Shown one piece after another: positions 28,094 through 35,667 of a stretch of DNA of 64,000 nucleotides. The DNA is from Streptomyces sp. RKAG290 (lineage in GTDB: Bacteria > Actinomycetota > Actinomycetes > Streptomycetales > Streptomycetaceae): positions 496,001 to 560,000 of the forward strand of contig NZ_JAJOZC010000001.1 of the NCBI RefSeq assembly GCF_023701695.1, in the 5' to 3' direction. Under the pieces are notes generated by a model. It was not told where the DNA came from, searched no databases, and saw only the letters and a list, made by a program, of their open reading frames with translations. Position numbers and translations under genes: made by a program. Each line of letters opens with the position of its first letter. The stretch's first letter is position 1.

Positions 28094-28801
28094 TTGAGCA
28101 CCGACGCCGACACCACCCCGACCGGCCCGACCGCCGCGGAGCAGGTCCGCACCGTCCTGTCCCGCGCCACCTCGCTCTCCCTCACCACGGCCGGGCAGGA
28201 CTACGACCTGATCGGTCTGCACTCCGTCAGCGAAAGGGGCAGGATCACCCTGCACCCCGGACCCGACAGCCCCTTGGCGCAACAGGCACTCGACGCCCGG
28301 CCGGGCGGTATCGCCGCCCTGCTGGAGTTCACCGACATCGCCCCCACACCGCTGCGCGACCGGGTCCGGGCCAGGGTGACGGTCTCCGGCGGGCTGGCGC
28401 CGACGGGCGACGGTGCGCTGCGGCTCGACACGGTACGGGTGGCCCTGCGGACACCGGCGGGTGCGACGCGCGTCGGGCTGGGCGAGATGGCCCTCGCCCA
28501 GCCCGACCCGATCGCCCTCGACGAGGCCGCCATGCTGACCCATCTCACCGATTCCCACCAGGAGTTGATGAACGAACTGCTCGGCCTCGCGGGCTCCCGG
28601 CTGCCGCGCGGCATGATCCGCTCGCTCCCCCTCGCCCTGGACCGCCACGGCATCACCCTGCGCTGCGAGTACGAAACCGGCCACTGCGACCTCCAGTTGC
28701 TCTTCCCGGCCCTCGCCCGCGATGCCACCGACGCCGGTGAGCAGATCCGGCGGCTCCTCCTCGCGCCCCGCGGCTGCGCGCACCACCCCTCCCCCTCCTG
28801 A
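28094..28801 (+). CDS. DUF2470-domain protein, iron-regulated
   Basis: The protein has 235 residues from a TTG at 28094 with AGGGAG upstream. The C-terminal ~80 residues (MLTHLTDSHQELMNELLGLAG...LDRHGITLRCEYETGHCDLQLLFP) match DUF2470, a module found at the end of HugZ-type haem oxygenases and pyridoxamine-oxidase-like proteins. The N-terminal part resembles a reduced split-barrel (GLHSVSERGRITLHPG). The iron box directly upstream ties it to iron starvation. Possible roles are haem or ferri-siderophore handling; no catalytic residues can be assigned. Confidence 0.75.
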   Translation: MSTDADTTPTGPTAAEQVRTVLSRATSLSLTTAGQDYDLIGLHSVSERGRITLHPGPDSPLAQQALDARPGGIAALLEFTDIAPTPLRDRVRARVTVSGGLAPTGDGALRLDTVRVALRTPAGATRVGLGEMALAQPDPIALDEAAMLTHLTDSHQELMNELLGLAGSRLPRGMIRSLPLALDRHGITLRCEYETGHCDLQLLFPALARDATDAGEQIRRLLLAPRGCAHHPSPS

Positions 28802-28812
28802 CACCAGAGGTA

Positions 28813-28831
28813 TTAGGTTAGGCTTCGCTAA
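28813..28831. promoter_or_regulatory. Iron box for the acetylglutamate kinase paralogue
   Basis: TTAGGTTAGGCTTCGCTAA matches the DmdR1/IdeR consensus at 16 of 19 positions. It lies 75 bp before the ATG at 28907 and 12 bp after the DUF2470 stop, giving the kinase its own iron-controlled promoter. Confidence 0.9.
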
Positions 28832-28906
28832 GTAGAGGTAATTCCTCGTGCCGCGGGCCGGATCACCGGATCATCAGGGACCCCACTTGAGGAGAGACGG
28901 AAGAAC

Positions 28907-29827
28907 ATGACCGTACGGGTCGCGACGGCCGCCGCCGGCGTCCATGAACAGCGCGCACGGCTCATGAGGGGGGCAAGGACGGGGAGTCACCCGATCGCGG
29001 CCCCGTCGAAGGAGCTGCGGGGCCGGGTCGTCGTCATCAAGTTCGGCGGCAACGCCATGGTGGACGACTCCCTTCAGGAGACCTTCGCACACGATGTCGT
29101 CGAGCTGTGGCACGCCGGCCTGTTCCCGGTGGTGGTGCACGGAGGCGGCCCGCAGATCAGCGCGATGCTCGACCGTCTGGGCCTGGAGGTCCGTTTCGAG
29201 GCCGGCCTGCGGGTGACCACGGCGGAGACACTGGACGTGGTCCGGATGGTGCTGACCGGGCGGGTGCAGCGCGAACTCGTCGGCGCCATCAACGCCCATG
29301 GCCCCTTCGCCGTGGGCCTGTCGGGCGAGGACGCCCACACCATGACCGCCGTGCGCCGCGCGGGCCGGGTGAACGGACTTCCGGTGGACATCGGACTGGT
29401 CGGCGACATCGTGAACGTGGCCCCGGACACCGTCCGCTCCCTGCTCGAACTGGGCCGGATCCCGGTCGTGTCCCCGCTCGCCCGCGGCACGGAGGGGCAG
29501 GTCTACAACGTCAACGCCGATCTCGCGGCCTCCGCCCTGGCGGTCGCCCTCGGGGCCGAGCGGCTGGTGATGCTCACCGATGTCGAGGGGCTGTACGCGG
29601 ACTGGCCGCACAGTACCGAGGTCATCGAGCGCCTGACTGCGGCGGAGTTGGACGCCCTGCTTCCCGGGCTCGCGAGCGGGATGCTCCCGAAGATGGAGGG
29701 CTGCCTGCGGGCGGTGCGCGCCGGCGTGGGCCGGGCTCAGGTCCTGGACGGCCGGGTACCCCATGCCGTCCTGCACGGCGTCCTCGACGCAAAGAGCCCG
29801 GGAACCACCGTCGTCCCGGACGCCTGA
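28907..29827 (+). CDS. argB: Acetylglutamate kinase (second copy, siderophore-linked)
   Basis: The protein has 306 residues and the amino-acid kinase fold: [11 protein letters not shown] (phosphate-binding Lys and Gly loop), [13 protein letters not shown], the substrate loop around [13 protein letters not shown], and [31 protein letters not shown]. This enzyme makes N-acetylglutamyl phosphate, the second step from glutamate to ornithine. None of argC, argJ or argD is adjacent. The iron box and neighbouring siderophore genes indicate a paralogue dedicated to raising ornithine supply under iron starvation. About 35 residues precede the first strand, an extension often seen in arginine-sensitive kinases. 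GGAGAG lies upstream of the ATG. Confidence 0.92.
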   Translation: MTVRVATAAAGVHEQRARLMRGARTGSHPIAAPSKELRGRVVVIKFGGNAMVDDSLQETFAHDVVELWHAGLFPVVVHGGGPQISAMLDRLGLEVRFEAGLRVTTAETLDVVRMVLTGRVQRELVGAINAHGPFAVGLSGEDAHTMTAVRRAGRVNGLPVDIGLVGDIVNVAPDTVRSLLELGRIPVVSPLARGTEGQVYNVNADLAASALAVALGAERLVMLTDVEGLYADWPHSTEVIERLTAAELDALLPGLASGMLPKMEGCLRAVRAGVGRAQVLDGRVPHAVLHGVLDAKSPGTTVVPDA

Positions 29828-29835
29828 CGGAGCGT

Positions 29836-29868
29836 CGCGACATGCCCCGGCAGCCGGGGCGCGTCGCG
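29836..29868. terminator. Bidirectional terminator between convergent argB and GNAT genes
   Basis: Outer stem CGCGAC (29836-29841) / GTCGCG (29863-29868) and inner stem GCCCCGG (29844-29850) / CCGGGGC (29854-29860) with a CAG loop. It fills the 46-bp gap between the two stop codons. Confidence 0.8.
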
Positions 29869-29873
29869 GGCGT

Positions 29874-30431
29874 TCACAGTGCGCGGGCGAGAACGCGTGC
29901 GCCGCGCCGGGGGTCCAGCGTGCACACCCAGGCGCGGGGGGCCAGACCCGGGCGGGCCGGCACGAAGCCATGACGGAGGAAGAGGCGCCCACTGCCGGTG
30001 GTCGCGGTGAACAGGGCCCCCAGCGACTGCGCCCGCGCCGCGGCGAGCGCCGCACCCAGCAGCCGTGCGCCCAGGCCACTGCCCTGACGCTGCCTGGAGA
30101 CGCAGAAGTTGTAGAGGACCCCCGCCGCCGCACCACCGTGTTCCGGCGCGGGGCGCTGCGGGTCAAGGTGTTCCGGGCCGGCGTGGACACGCAGCCCGAG
30201 GCAGCCCTGCAAGGTGCCGTCCGGCGTCTCGGCGACCAGGAAGTCGGCTGCCCGCGCGGCGTAGACGTGGACGGGCCGTTCGCGCAGGGCGCCCGACCGG
30301 ACGAACGGCTCCGAGAGCCGGAGGAGCGCGGCGGCGTCCCCGGCTCGCGCCGGACGCACGCGGAATGCGGCGGGTCGGGCTGCGTCAGGGGTGTGCGTCG
30401 GCGCGACGGGGCGCGGCGTGGCCGTGATCAA
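29874..30431 (-). CDS. GNAT acetyltransferase, N-acetylglutamate-synthase-like, iron-regulated
   Basis: The protein has 185 residues from a TTG at 30431 with AGGAAGGA upstream. The acetyl-CoA binding motif is VSRQRQGSGLGARLLGAALAAARAQSLGALFT, followed by SGRLFLRHGF, the pattern of the GNAT domain of N-acetylglutamate synthase (RHGF with an upstream xTT). It has an iron box and faces the argB paralogue, so the pair would make N-acetylglutamate and then its phosphate, the committed steps to ornithine. Alternative: it acetylates the alpha-amine of the siderophore's first residue. Confidence 0.8.
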   Translation of the reverse strand: MITATPRPVAPTHTPDAARPAAFRVRPARAGDAAALLRLSEPFVRSGALRERPVHVYAARAADFLVAETPDGTLQGCLGLRVHAGPEHLDPQRPAPEHGGAAAGVLYNFCVSRQRQGSGLGARLLGAALAAARAQSLGALFTATTGSGRLFLRHGFVPARPGLAPRAWVCTLDPRRGARVLARAL

Positions 30432-30504
30432 GGCGTTCCTTCCTCGGGTTCCACCGTGCGCGAAGGGCGGCCGGATCGCCGCACACCCCGGTGAACCATG
30501 GAAG

Positions 30505-30523
30505 TTAGGTTAGCCTTACCTAG
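30505..30523. promoter_or_regulatory. Iron box for the GNAT acetyltransferase
   Basis: TTAGGTTAGCCTTACCTAG matches the DmdR1/IdeR consensus closely. It lies in the 106-bp gap upstream of the acetyltransferase start (30431) and just past the importer ATPase stop (30538), so it controls the acetyltransferase. Confidence 0.9.
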
Positions 30524-30537
30524 GCAGTTTGACCAAG

Positions 30538-31542
30538 TCAGCGCGCCTCGACCGGTGTCGGTTCGCCGAACACGTCCTGACCGGCCCCCGGCACGGGGGA
30601 ACCGGCAGCAGGGGCGGCGCTGTCGCGGACCGCGAGGCCCTGGGGCACGTACCGCTGCGGCGCGACCGGCACCATCAGGGGCGTGCCGGTCTCCGGGTCG
30701 TCGATGATCCGGCAGGGCAGCCCGAAGACGTCCTCGACCAGTTCGGCGGTCATGACGGTGGTCGGGTCACCCTCGGCCGCGATCGTGCCGCCGGGGCGCA
30801 TCACGATGAGGTGGGTGGCGTAGCGGCACGCCTGGTTGAGGTCGTGCAGCACCGCCACGACCGTGTGCCCCTTGCGGGCGTGCAGGTCGGCGCAGAGGTC
30901 GAGCACCTCGACCTGGTGGGCGATGTCGAGGAAGGTGGTGGGCTCGTCGAGGAGCAGGATGGAGGTCTGCTGCGCCAGCACCATGGAGAGCCAGACCCGC
31001 TGGCGCTGCCCGCCGGAGAGGTCGTCGACGGGGCGGTCGGCGAGTTCCAGCACGCCGGTCTGCCGCATCGCCTCCAGGACGGCCGCCTCGTCATCGGCGG
31101 ACCACTGCTTCAGCATCCCCTGGTGCGGATAGCGGCCCCGGGCCACCAGGTCCCCGACGGTGATGCCGCCCGGCGCGTTCGAGGACTGCGGGAGCAGCCC
31201 CAGCCGGCGGGCGACCTCGCGCGAGCGGTACGTGGCGATGCCCGCACCGTCGAGGTAGACCTGTCCGGACCGGGGTTTGAGCATCCGCGCGAGCGCCTTG
31301 AGGAGGGTGGACTTCCCGCAGGCGTTCGGCCCGATGATCACGGTGAAGGAGTGGTCGGGGATCTCGACGCCGAGCGAGCTGACCACGGTGCGCTGCTCGT
31401 AGGACAGTGTCAGGTCCTCGGCACGCAGGCGCGGGCCCGTTGGCTGTGTCCCGTTCACGTGGGTCCCTTCGGTCGTCGTGGCGTTCGCGGTCGGGTCGGT
31501 CTTCGCCGGCTTACGGCTCGTGCGCGGCGTCCTTCGGCTCAT
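30538..31542 (-). CDS. Ferri-siderophore ABC transporter ATPase (FecE/FepC family)
   Basis: The protein has 334 residues. Walker A GPNACGKST is at residues 71-79, signature LSGGQRQR near 170, and Walker B ILLLDEPTTFLDIAHQ, which is characteristic of iron-chelate importers. The C-terminus has an extra ~40-residue Pro/Ala tail. The ATG at 31542 overlaps the stop of the second permease (ATGA). It powers import of the ferric siderophore together with the two permeases and the lipoprotein at 52235. Confidence 0.93.
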   Translation of the reverse strand: MSRRTPRTSRKPAKTDPTANATTTEGTHVNGTQPTGPRLRAEDLTLSYEQRTVVSSLGVEIPDHSFTVIIGPNACGKSTLLKALARMLKPRSGQVYLDGAGIATYRSREVARRLGLLPQSSNAPGGITVGDLVARGRYPHQGMLKQWSADDEAAVLEAMRQTGVLELADRPVDDLSGGQRQRVWLSMVLAQQTSILLLDEPTTFLDIAHQVEVLDLCADLHARKGHTVVAVLHDLNQACRYATHLIVMRPGGTIAAEGDPTTVMTAELVEDVFGLPCRIIDDPETGTPLMVPVAPQRYVPQGLAVRDSAAPAAGSPVPGAGQDVFGEPTPVEAR

Positions 31543-32660
31543 GCGCGGCTCTTTCGCGACTCGGTGATCAGCAGCCAGATGAGGTACAGCCCGCCGATGG
31601 TGCCGGTCGCGGTGCCCACCGGGAGCAGCGCGGGCGAGAAGACACGCTGCGCCACCAGGTCGCTCGCCGCCAGCAGCAGGGCGCCCATGAGCGCGGCGGG
31701 GATCAGCGCGGGGCCCGACGCGCGGGTCAGCCGCCGGGCGAGCTGCGGCGCCGCCAGTGCGATGAACCAGATGGGTCCGGTGACCGCCGTGGCGAACGCG
31801 GCGAGCGCGACGCTGATGACGAGCAGCAGGGCCCGGGTGCGCGCCACGTCGACCCCGAGCGCCATGGCCGTGACGTCGCCCATCTCCATCATGGCGAGCC
31901 GGCGGGCGAGGAAGAAGGCGGGCGGGAGCAGGACGAGGACGGCGACGCCGATGGCGTTCGCCTGCTGCCAGCCGCGGTTGGTGAGGCTGCCGATCAGCCA
32001 CGCCTGCGCCTCCAGCGCCTCCTGCCAGGTCGCCCGGGTGATCAGGTACGAGTTGACGGAGAGCAGCAGCGCACTGACCCCGATGCCGACGACCACGAAC
32101 CGGAAGCCCTGCAGCCCTCTGCCCAGCATGAGGAGGTACATGGCGCCGGCGGTGGCGAGGCCGCCGGCCAGCGCGCCCAGCGCGATCTGGGTCATGCTGC
32201 CGTGCAGCACGATGATGACCAGGAGGGCCCCGACGGCCGATCCGTTGGTGAAGCCGATGATGTCCGGGCTGCCCAGGGAATTGCCGGTGAGGCTCTGCAG
32301 GATGGCCCCGCTGACCGCGAGGGCCGCCCCGACGCACATCGCGGTCAACAGGCGTGGCATGCGGAGGGTGTTGACGATGAAGTCGGCGCCGCCGGAGCCG
32401 CGGCCGGCCAGGGCCCGCAGTACCTCGCCGACGGAGAGTTCGAAGTCGCCGGTGGTGAGGGTGACGAGCGCGACCGCGACGAGGAGGACGGCCATCGCGG
32501 CCGTCACCGCGAGGACCCGCCCCTGGACCCGTACGGACAGTCCGCCCGTCCCGGTGCGCAGGACCAGCCCGCTGATGATCCGCGGCCCCCGGGCAGCCGC
32601 GCCGGCTCCGTCCGGGGACCTCCTGGCGGAGGAGGGGCCCTTCTCCCGTACGGCACTCAC
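31539..32660 (-). CDS. Ferri-siderophore ABC permease 2 (FecCD family)
   Basis: A polytopic protein of 373 residues from a GTG at 32660 that overlaps the stop of permease 1 (GTGA). The FecCD landmarks are LRMPRLLTAMCVGAALAVSGAILQ, LGSPDIIGFTNGSAVGAL, and the coupling loop ALGVDVARTRALLL. The N-terminus has a ~45-residue cytosolic extension. It forms the importer channel with permease 1. Confidence 0.92.
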   Translation of the reverse strand: MSAVREKGPSSARRSPDGAGAAARGPRIISGLVLRTGTGGLSVRVQGRVLAVTAAMAVLLVAVALVTLTTGDFELSVGEVLRALAGRGSGGADFIVNTLRMPRLLTAMCVGAALAVSGAILQSLTGNSLGSPDIIGFTNGSAVGALLVIIVLHGSMTQIALGALAGGLATAGAMYLLMLGRGLQGFRFVVVGIGVSALLLSVNSYLITRATWQEALEAQAWLIGSLTNRGWQQANAIGVAVLVLLPPAFFLARRLAMMEMGDVTAMALGVDVARTRALLLVISVALAAFATAVTGPIWFIALAAPQLARRLTRASGPALIPAALMGALLLAASDLVAQRVFSPALLPVGTATGTIGGLYLIWLLITESRKSRA

Positions 32661-33730
32661 AGCATGACCAGCTTTCGACGGCGGCACAGGGCGATGAACA
32701 GCGGCGCCCCGAGGAACGCGGTGATGATCCCGACCTGGATCTCGCCGGGTGCGCCGAGCACCCGTCCGAGGACGTCCGAGCCGATCAGCAGGACCGGGGC
32801 GAGGAGCATCGAGTACGTCAGCACCCACCGCTGGTCGGGGCCGACGACGAAGCGGGCGACGTGGGGTACCGCGAGTCCGACGAAGCCGATCGGTCCGGCC
32901 GCCGCGGTGGCGGCGCCGCACAGCAGCATGACGGCGACGGCGCCCAGCGCCCGGGTGCGTCCGACGTTCAGACCGAGGGCGCGGCCGATCTGGTCGCCCA
33001 TCGCCAGGGCGTTGAGCGAGGGGGCGAGACCGAGGGCGATCAGCAGGCCCACGGCGATGAACGGGAGGATGACGTAGATGACGTCGTAGTACCGGCCGGA
33101 CAGCGATCCCACCGTCCAGAAGCGGTACTGGTCGAAGGCGCGCGGATTGAGCAGCAGCACCGCCGAGTTGAAGGCGTACAGCACCGCGGTCATCGCCGCG
33201 CCGGCCACCACCAGCCGGTCGGGCGTGGCCAGGGTGCGGCCCGATGAGCCCAGGAGGTAGACGGCGACCGAGGCGACGGCCGCGCCGAGGAAGGCGAACC
33301 ACACATAGCCGAGGACGGAGCCCACACCGAGGAAGGCGATGGCCACGACGACGCCGGCGGAGGCGCCCAGGCTGATGCCGAGCAGCCCCGGGTCGGCGAG
33401 CGGGTTGCGGGTGAGGGCCTGCATGAGGGCGCCGGACAGGCCGAGCGCCATGCCCACGAGCAGCCCGAGGAGCGTCCTGGGGATGCGGTAGTCATGGATG
33501 ATGATCGAGGTCTCGGACCCGTCGGGGTGCCAGAGGACGCTCCAGGTGGCGCTGAACGGGATGCCCCGGGTGCCCACCCACACGCTGAGCAGTCCGACCA
33601 GGACCAGGGCGCCCAGCGTCGCGAGCAGCCCGAGGCTCCGCAGGGTGTTGGCGGTCCGGCCCGTCCGCCCGACGACGGGTGCGATGACTTTTTCGTCGGG
33701 TGTTGTCCGGGTTTCGACCGACAACGACAA
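32657..33730 (-). CDS. Ferri-siderophore ABC permease 1 (FecCD family)
   Basis: The protein has 357 residues with about nine membrane segments. Landmarks are YRIPRTLLGLLVGMALGLSGALMQALTRNPLADPGLLGI and IGRALGLNVGRTRALG (coupling loop). It is the first gene of the import operon permease-permease-ATPase. An iron box lies 75 bp upstream at 33805. In gene content and order it matches the cchC-D-E genes of the coelichelin locus. Confidence 0.93.
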   Translation of the reverse strand: MSLSVETRTTPDEKVIAPVVGRTGRTANTLRSLGLLATLGALVLVGLLSVWVGTRGIPFSATWSVLWHPDGSETSIIIHDYRIPRTLLGLLVGMALGLSGALMQALTRNPLADPGLLGISLGASAGVVVAIAFLGVGSVLGYVWFAFLGAAVASVAVYLLGSSGRTLATPDRLVVAGAAMTAVLYAFNSAVLLLNPRAFDQYRFWTVGSLSGRYYDVIYVILPFIAVGLLIALGLAPSLNALAMGDQIGRALGLNVGRTRALGAVAVMLLCGAATAAAGPIGFVGLAVPHVARFVVGPDQRWVLTYSMLLAPVLLIGSDVLGRVLGAPGEIQVGIITAFLGAPLFIALCRRRKLVML

Positions 33731-33804
33731 TTCCCCCTGACGGCGGTTCAGGTGTACCGCGAGCGATGGGGCCCCACGACGTGGCGCGAAAGCCCGATTT
33801 TAAC

Positions 33805-33823
33805 TTAGGTGAGGCTAACCGAA
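33805..33823. promoter_or_regulatory. Iron box for the siderophore import operon
   Basis: TTAGGTGAGGCTAACCGAA, a DmdR1/IdeR-type site, lies 75 bp upstream of permease 1 (33730, leftward). It shares the divergent promoter region with a second box 118 bp away that serves the exporter genes. Confidence 0.88.
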
Positions 33824-33922
33824 CAGTACCGCTCGGTCAACGCGGGCCCCCCGTCCGCGAAATGACGCACACACCGCCGCGACCGGGGACGCCCCGACGG
33901 CGAAGACATGGAGGTCAGCCAT

Positions 33923-33941
33923 TTAGAGTAGCCTTACCTAA
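33923..33941. promoter_or_regulatory. Iron box for the ABC exporter operon
   Basis: TTAGAGTAGCCTTACCTAA has a perfect right half (CCTTACCTAA) and a weaker left half. It is 28 bp before the exporter start at 33970. Two separate boxes in this divergent region suggest separate iron control of import and export. Confidence 0.88.
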
Positions 33942-33969
33942 CTTTCCCAGACTCTTCGCGGAGGCCCGC

Positions 33970-35667
33970 ATGCCAGGTGGAGGACCGACCGGGGGGCACG
34001 TCCTCCGCAGAGCGATCAGGGGGCAACGGCGACGCGTCGTCACCGCGTCCCTGCTCGGCACCGCGCACCAGGGGTGCGAGGCCATGGTGCCCGTCGTCAT
34101 CGGCGCCGCCATCGACACGGCGGTGGCCACCGGCTCGTCCCACGCGCTGCTGCGCTGGCTCCTGGTCCTCGCCGGGCTGTTCCTGGTGCTGTCGAACTGC
34201 TACCGCACCAGCGCCAGGCTCGCCGAGGGCGCGGGTGAACAGGCCGCGCACCGGCTCCGGATGGAGCTCGGCGCCCGGGTGCTCGACCCGCGCGGCGGCG
34301 CCGACGCGAACCGGCTGCCGGGCGCGCTCACCAGCATCGCCACCAACGACGCCCGCCGGGTCGGCTCGGTGGCGACCGTCCTGGCGTACGGGGTCGCGGC
34401 GACCGCCGCCCTGGTGGTCAGCTCGGTGGCGCTGCTGAGGATCTCGGTGCCGCTCGGGCTGCTCGTCCTGCTGGGCATCCCCCCGCTCCTGTGGCTCGGA
34501 CACCGCATCAGCCGGCCGCTCGAACGACGCAGCGAGACCGAACAGGAGCGGGCCGCGCACGCCTCGGGTGTCGCCGCCGACCTGGTCGCCGGACTGCGCG
34601 TCCTCAAGGGCATGGGCGCCGAGTCGGCCGCCGTGGCTCGCTACCGCACCACCAGCCAGGACTCGCTCGCCGCGGCGCTGCGGGCGGCCCGCAGCCGGGC
34701 CGGGCACGAGGGCGCCGTCCTCTCCTTGACGGGTGTCTTCATCGCGGTCATCGGCATCGTGGGCGCCTATCTCGCCATGCGCGGCAGCATCAGCATCGGC
34801 GACCTGGTGGCGGCGGTCGGGCTCGCGCAGTTCCTGCTCGGTCCCTTCCAGCTGCTCACCTATGTCAACGCCGAGTTCGCCCAGGGCCGCGCCTCCGCAC
34901 GGCGGATCGCCGAGGTGCTCGCCGCGCCCGCGGCCGTCGAGGGCGGCGAGTCGGCGCCGGCCGACGCACCGGCCGGGGCCCTGCGGCTGCGCGGAGTGCG
35001 GCTCGGCTCGCTCCGGGGGGTTGATCTCGACATCCGGGCGGGCGAGCTGATCGGAGTGGTCACCGGGGACCCGGCCGCCGCCGGCGACCTGCTGCTCTGC
35101 CTGGCCAGGGAGACCGATCCGGCCGGGGGTCTGATCGAGCTCGACGGCGTACCGCTGACCGAGCTCGCCCCCGACGGGCTCCGCCGCGCCGTCCTGGTCG
35201 CCCACCACGACGCCGACCTGTTCGAGACCAGCCTGCTGGACAACGTGCGGGCAGGCGCCGCAGACGTGCCGGCCGCGGTCGACGAGGCACTCGCCGCGTC
35301 GGCGGCGGACGAGGTCGCCCGGCTGCTGCCCGACGGCGGGGACACCGTGCTCGCCGAACGCGGCCGGTCGCTGTCCGGCGGGCAGCGGCAGCGGGTCGCG
35401 CTGGCCCGGGCCCTCGCCGCCGACAGCGCCGTACTGGTGCTGCACGACCCGACCACCGCCGTGGACACCGTCACCGAGTCCCGGATCGCCGCCCGGCTGC
35501 GCGAGGTCCGCCGGGGCCGGACCACCGTGCTCATCACGACCAGCCCGGCCCTTCTCGCGGTGACCGACCGGGTCGTGGTCCTCGACGAGGGCACCGTGAC
35601 CGCCTCCGGCCATCACGCCGAACTCGTCGCCGCCGACGAGCGGTACCGCGCGGCGGTGCTCGCATGA
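33970..35667 (+). CDS. ABC exporter half-transporter with degenerate Walker motifs, siderophore export
   Basis: The protein has 565 residues from the ATG at 33970, with GGAGG 5 nt upstream. It has an N-terminal six-helix exporter domain (residues ~15-310) and an ATPase domain. The ATPase is unusual: the Walker A position reads GDPAAAGD (366-373) without the essential Lys, and Walker B is VLVLHDP (Asp493, then Pro instead of Glu). The signature LSGGQ (468-472) is intact. It is translationally coupled to the next gene (ATGA), which has the opposite set of intact motifs, so the two must work as a heterodimer. It resembles the exporter genes of coelichelin-type loci. Confidence 0.9.
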   Translation: MPGGGPTGGHVLRRAIRGQRRRVVTASLLGTAHQGCEAMVPVVIGAAIDTAVATGSSHALLRWLLVLAGLFLVLSNCYRTSARLAEGAGEQAAHRLRMELGARVLDPRGGADANRLPGALTSIATNDARRVGSVATVLAYGVAATAALVVSSVALLRISVPLGLLVLLGIPPLLWLGHRISRPLERRSETEQERAAHASGVAADLVAGLRVLKGMGAESAAVARYRTTSQDSLAAALRAARSRAGHEGAVLSLTGVFIAVIGIVGAYLAMRGSISIGDLVAAVGLAQFLLGPFQLLTYVNAEFAQGRASARRIAEVLAAPAAVEGGESAPADAPAGALRLRGVRLGSLRGVDLDIRAGELIGVVTGDPAAAGDLLLCLARETDPAGGLIELDGVPLTELAPDGLRRAVLVAHHDADLFETSLLDNVRAGAADVPAAVDEALAASAADEVARLLPDGGDTVLAERGRSLSGGQRQRVALARALAADSAVLVLHDPTTAVDTVTESRIAARLREVRRGRTTVLITTSPALLAVTDRVVVLDEGTVTASGHHAELVAADERYRAAVLA

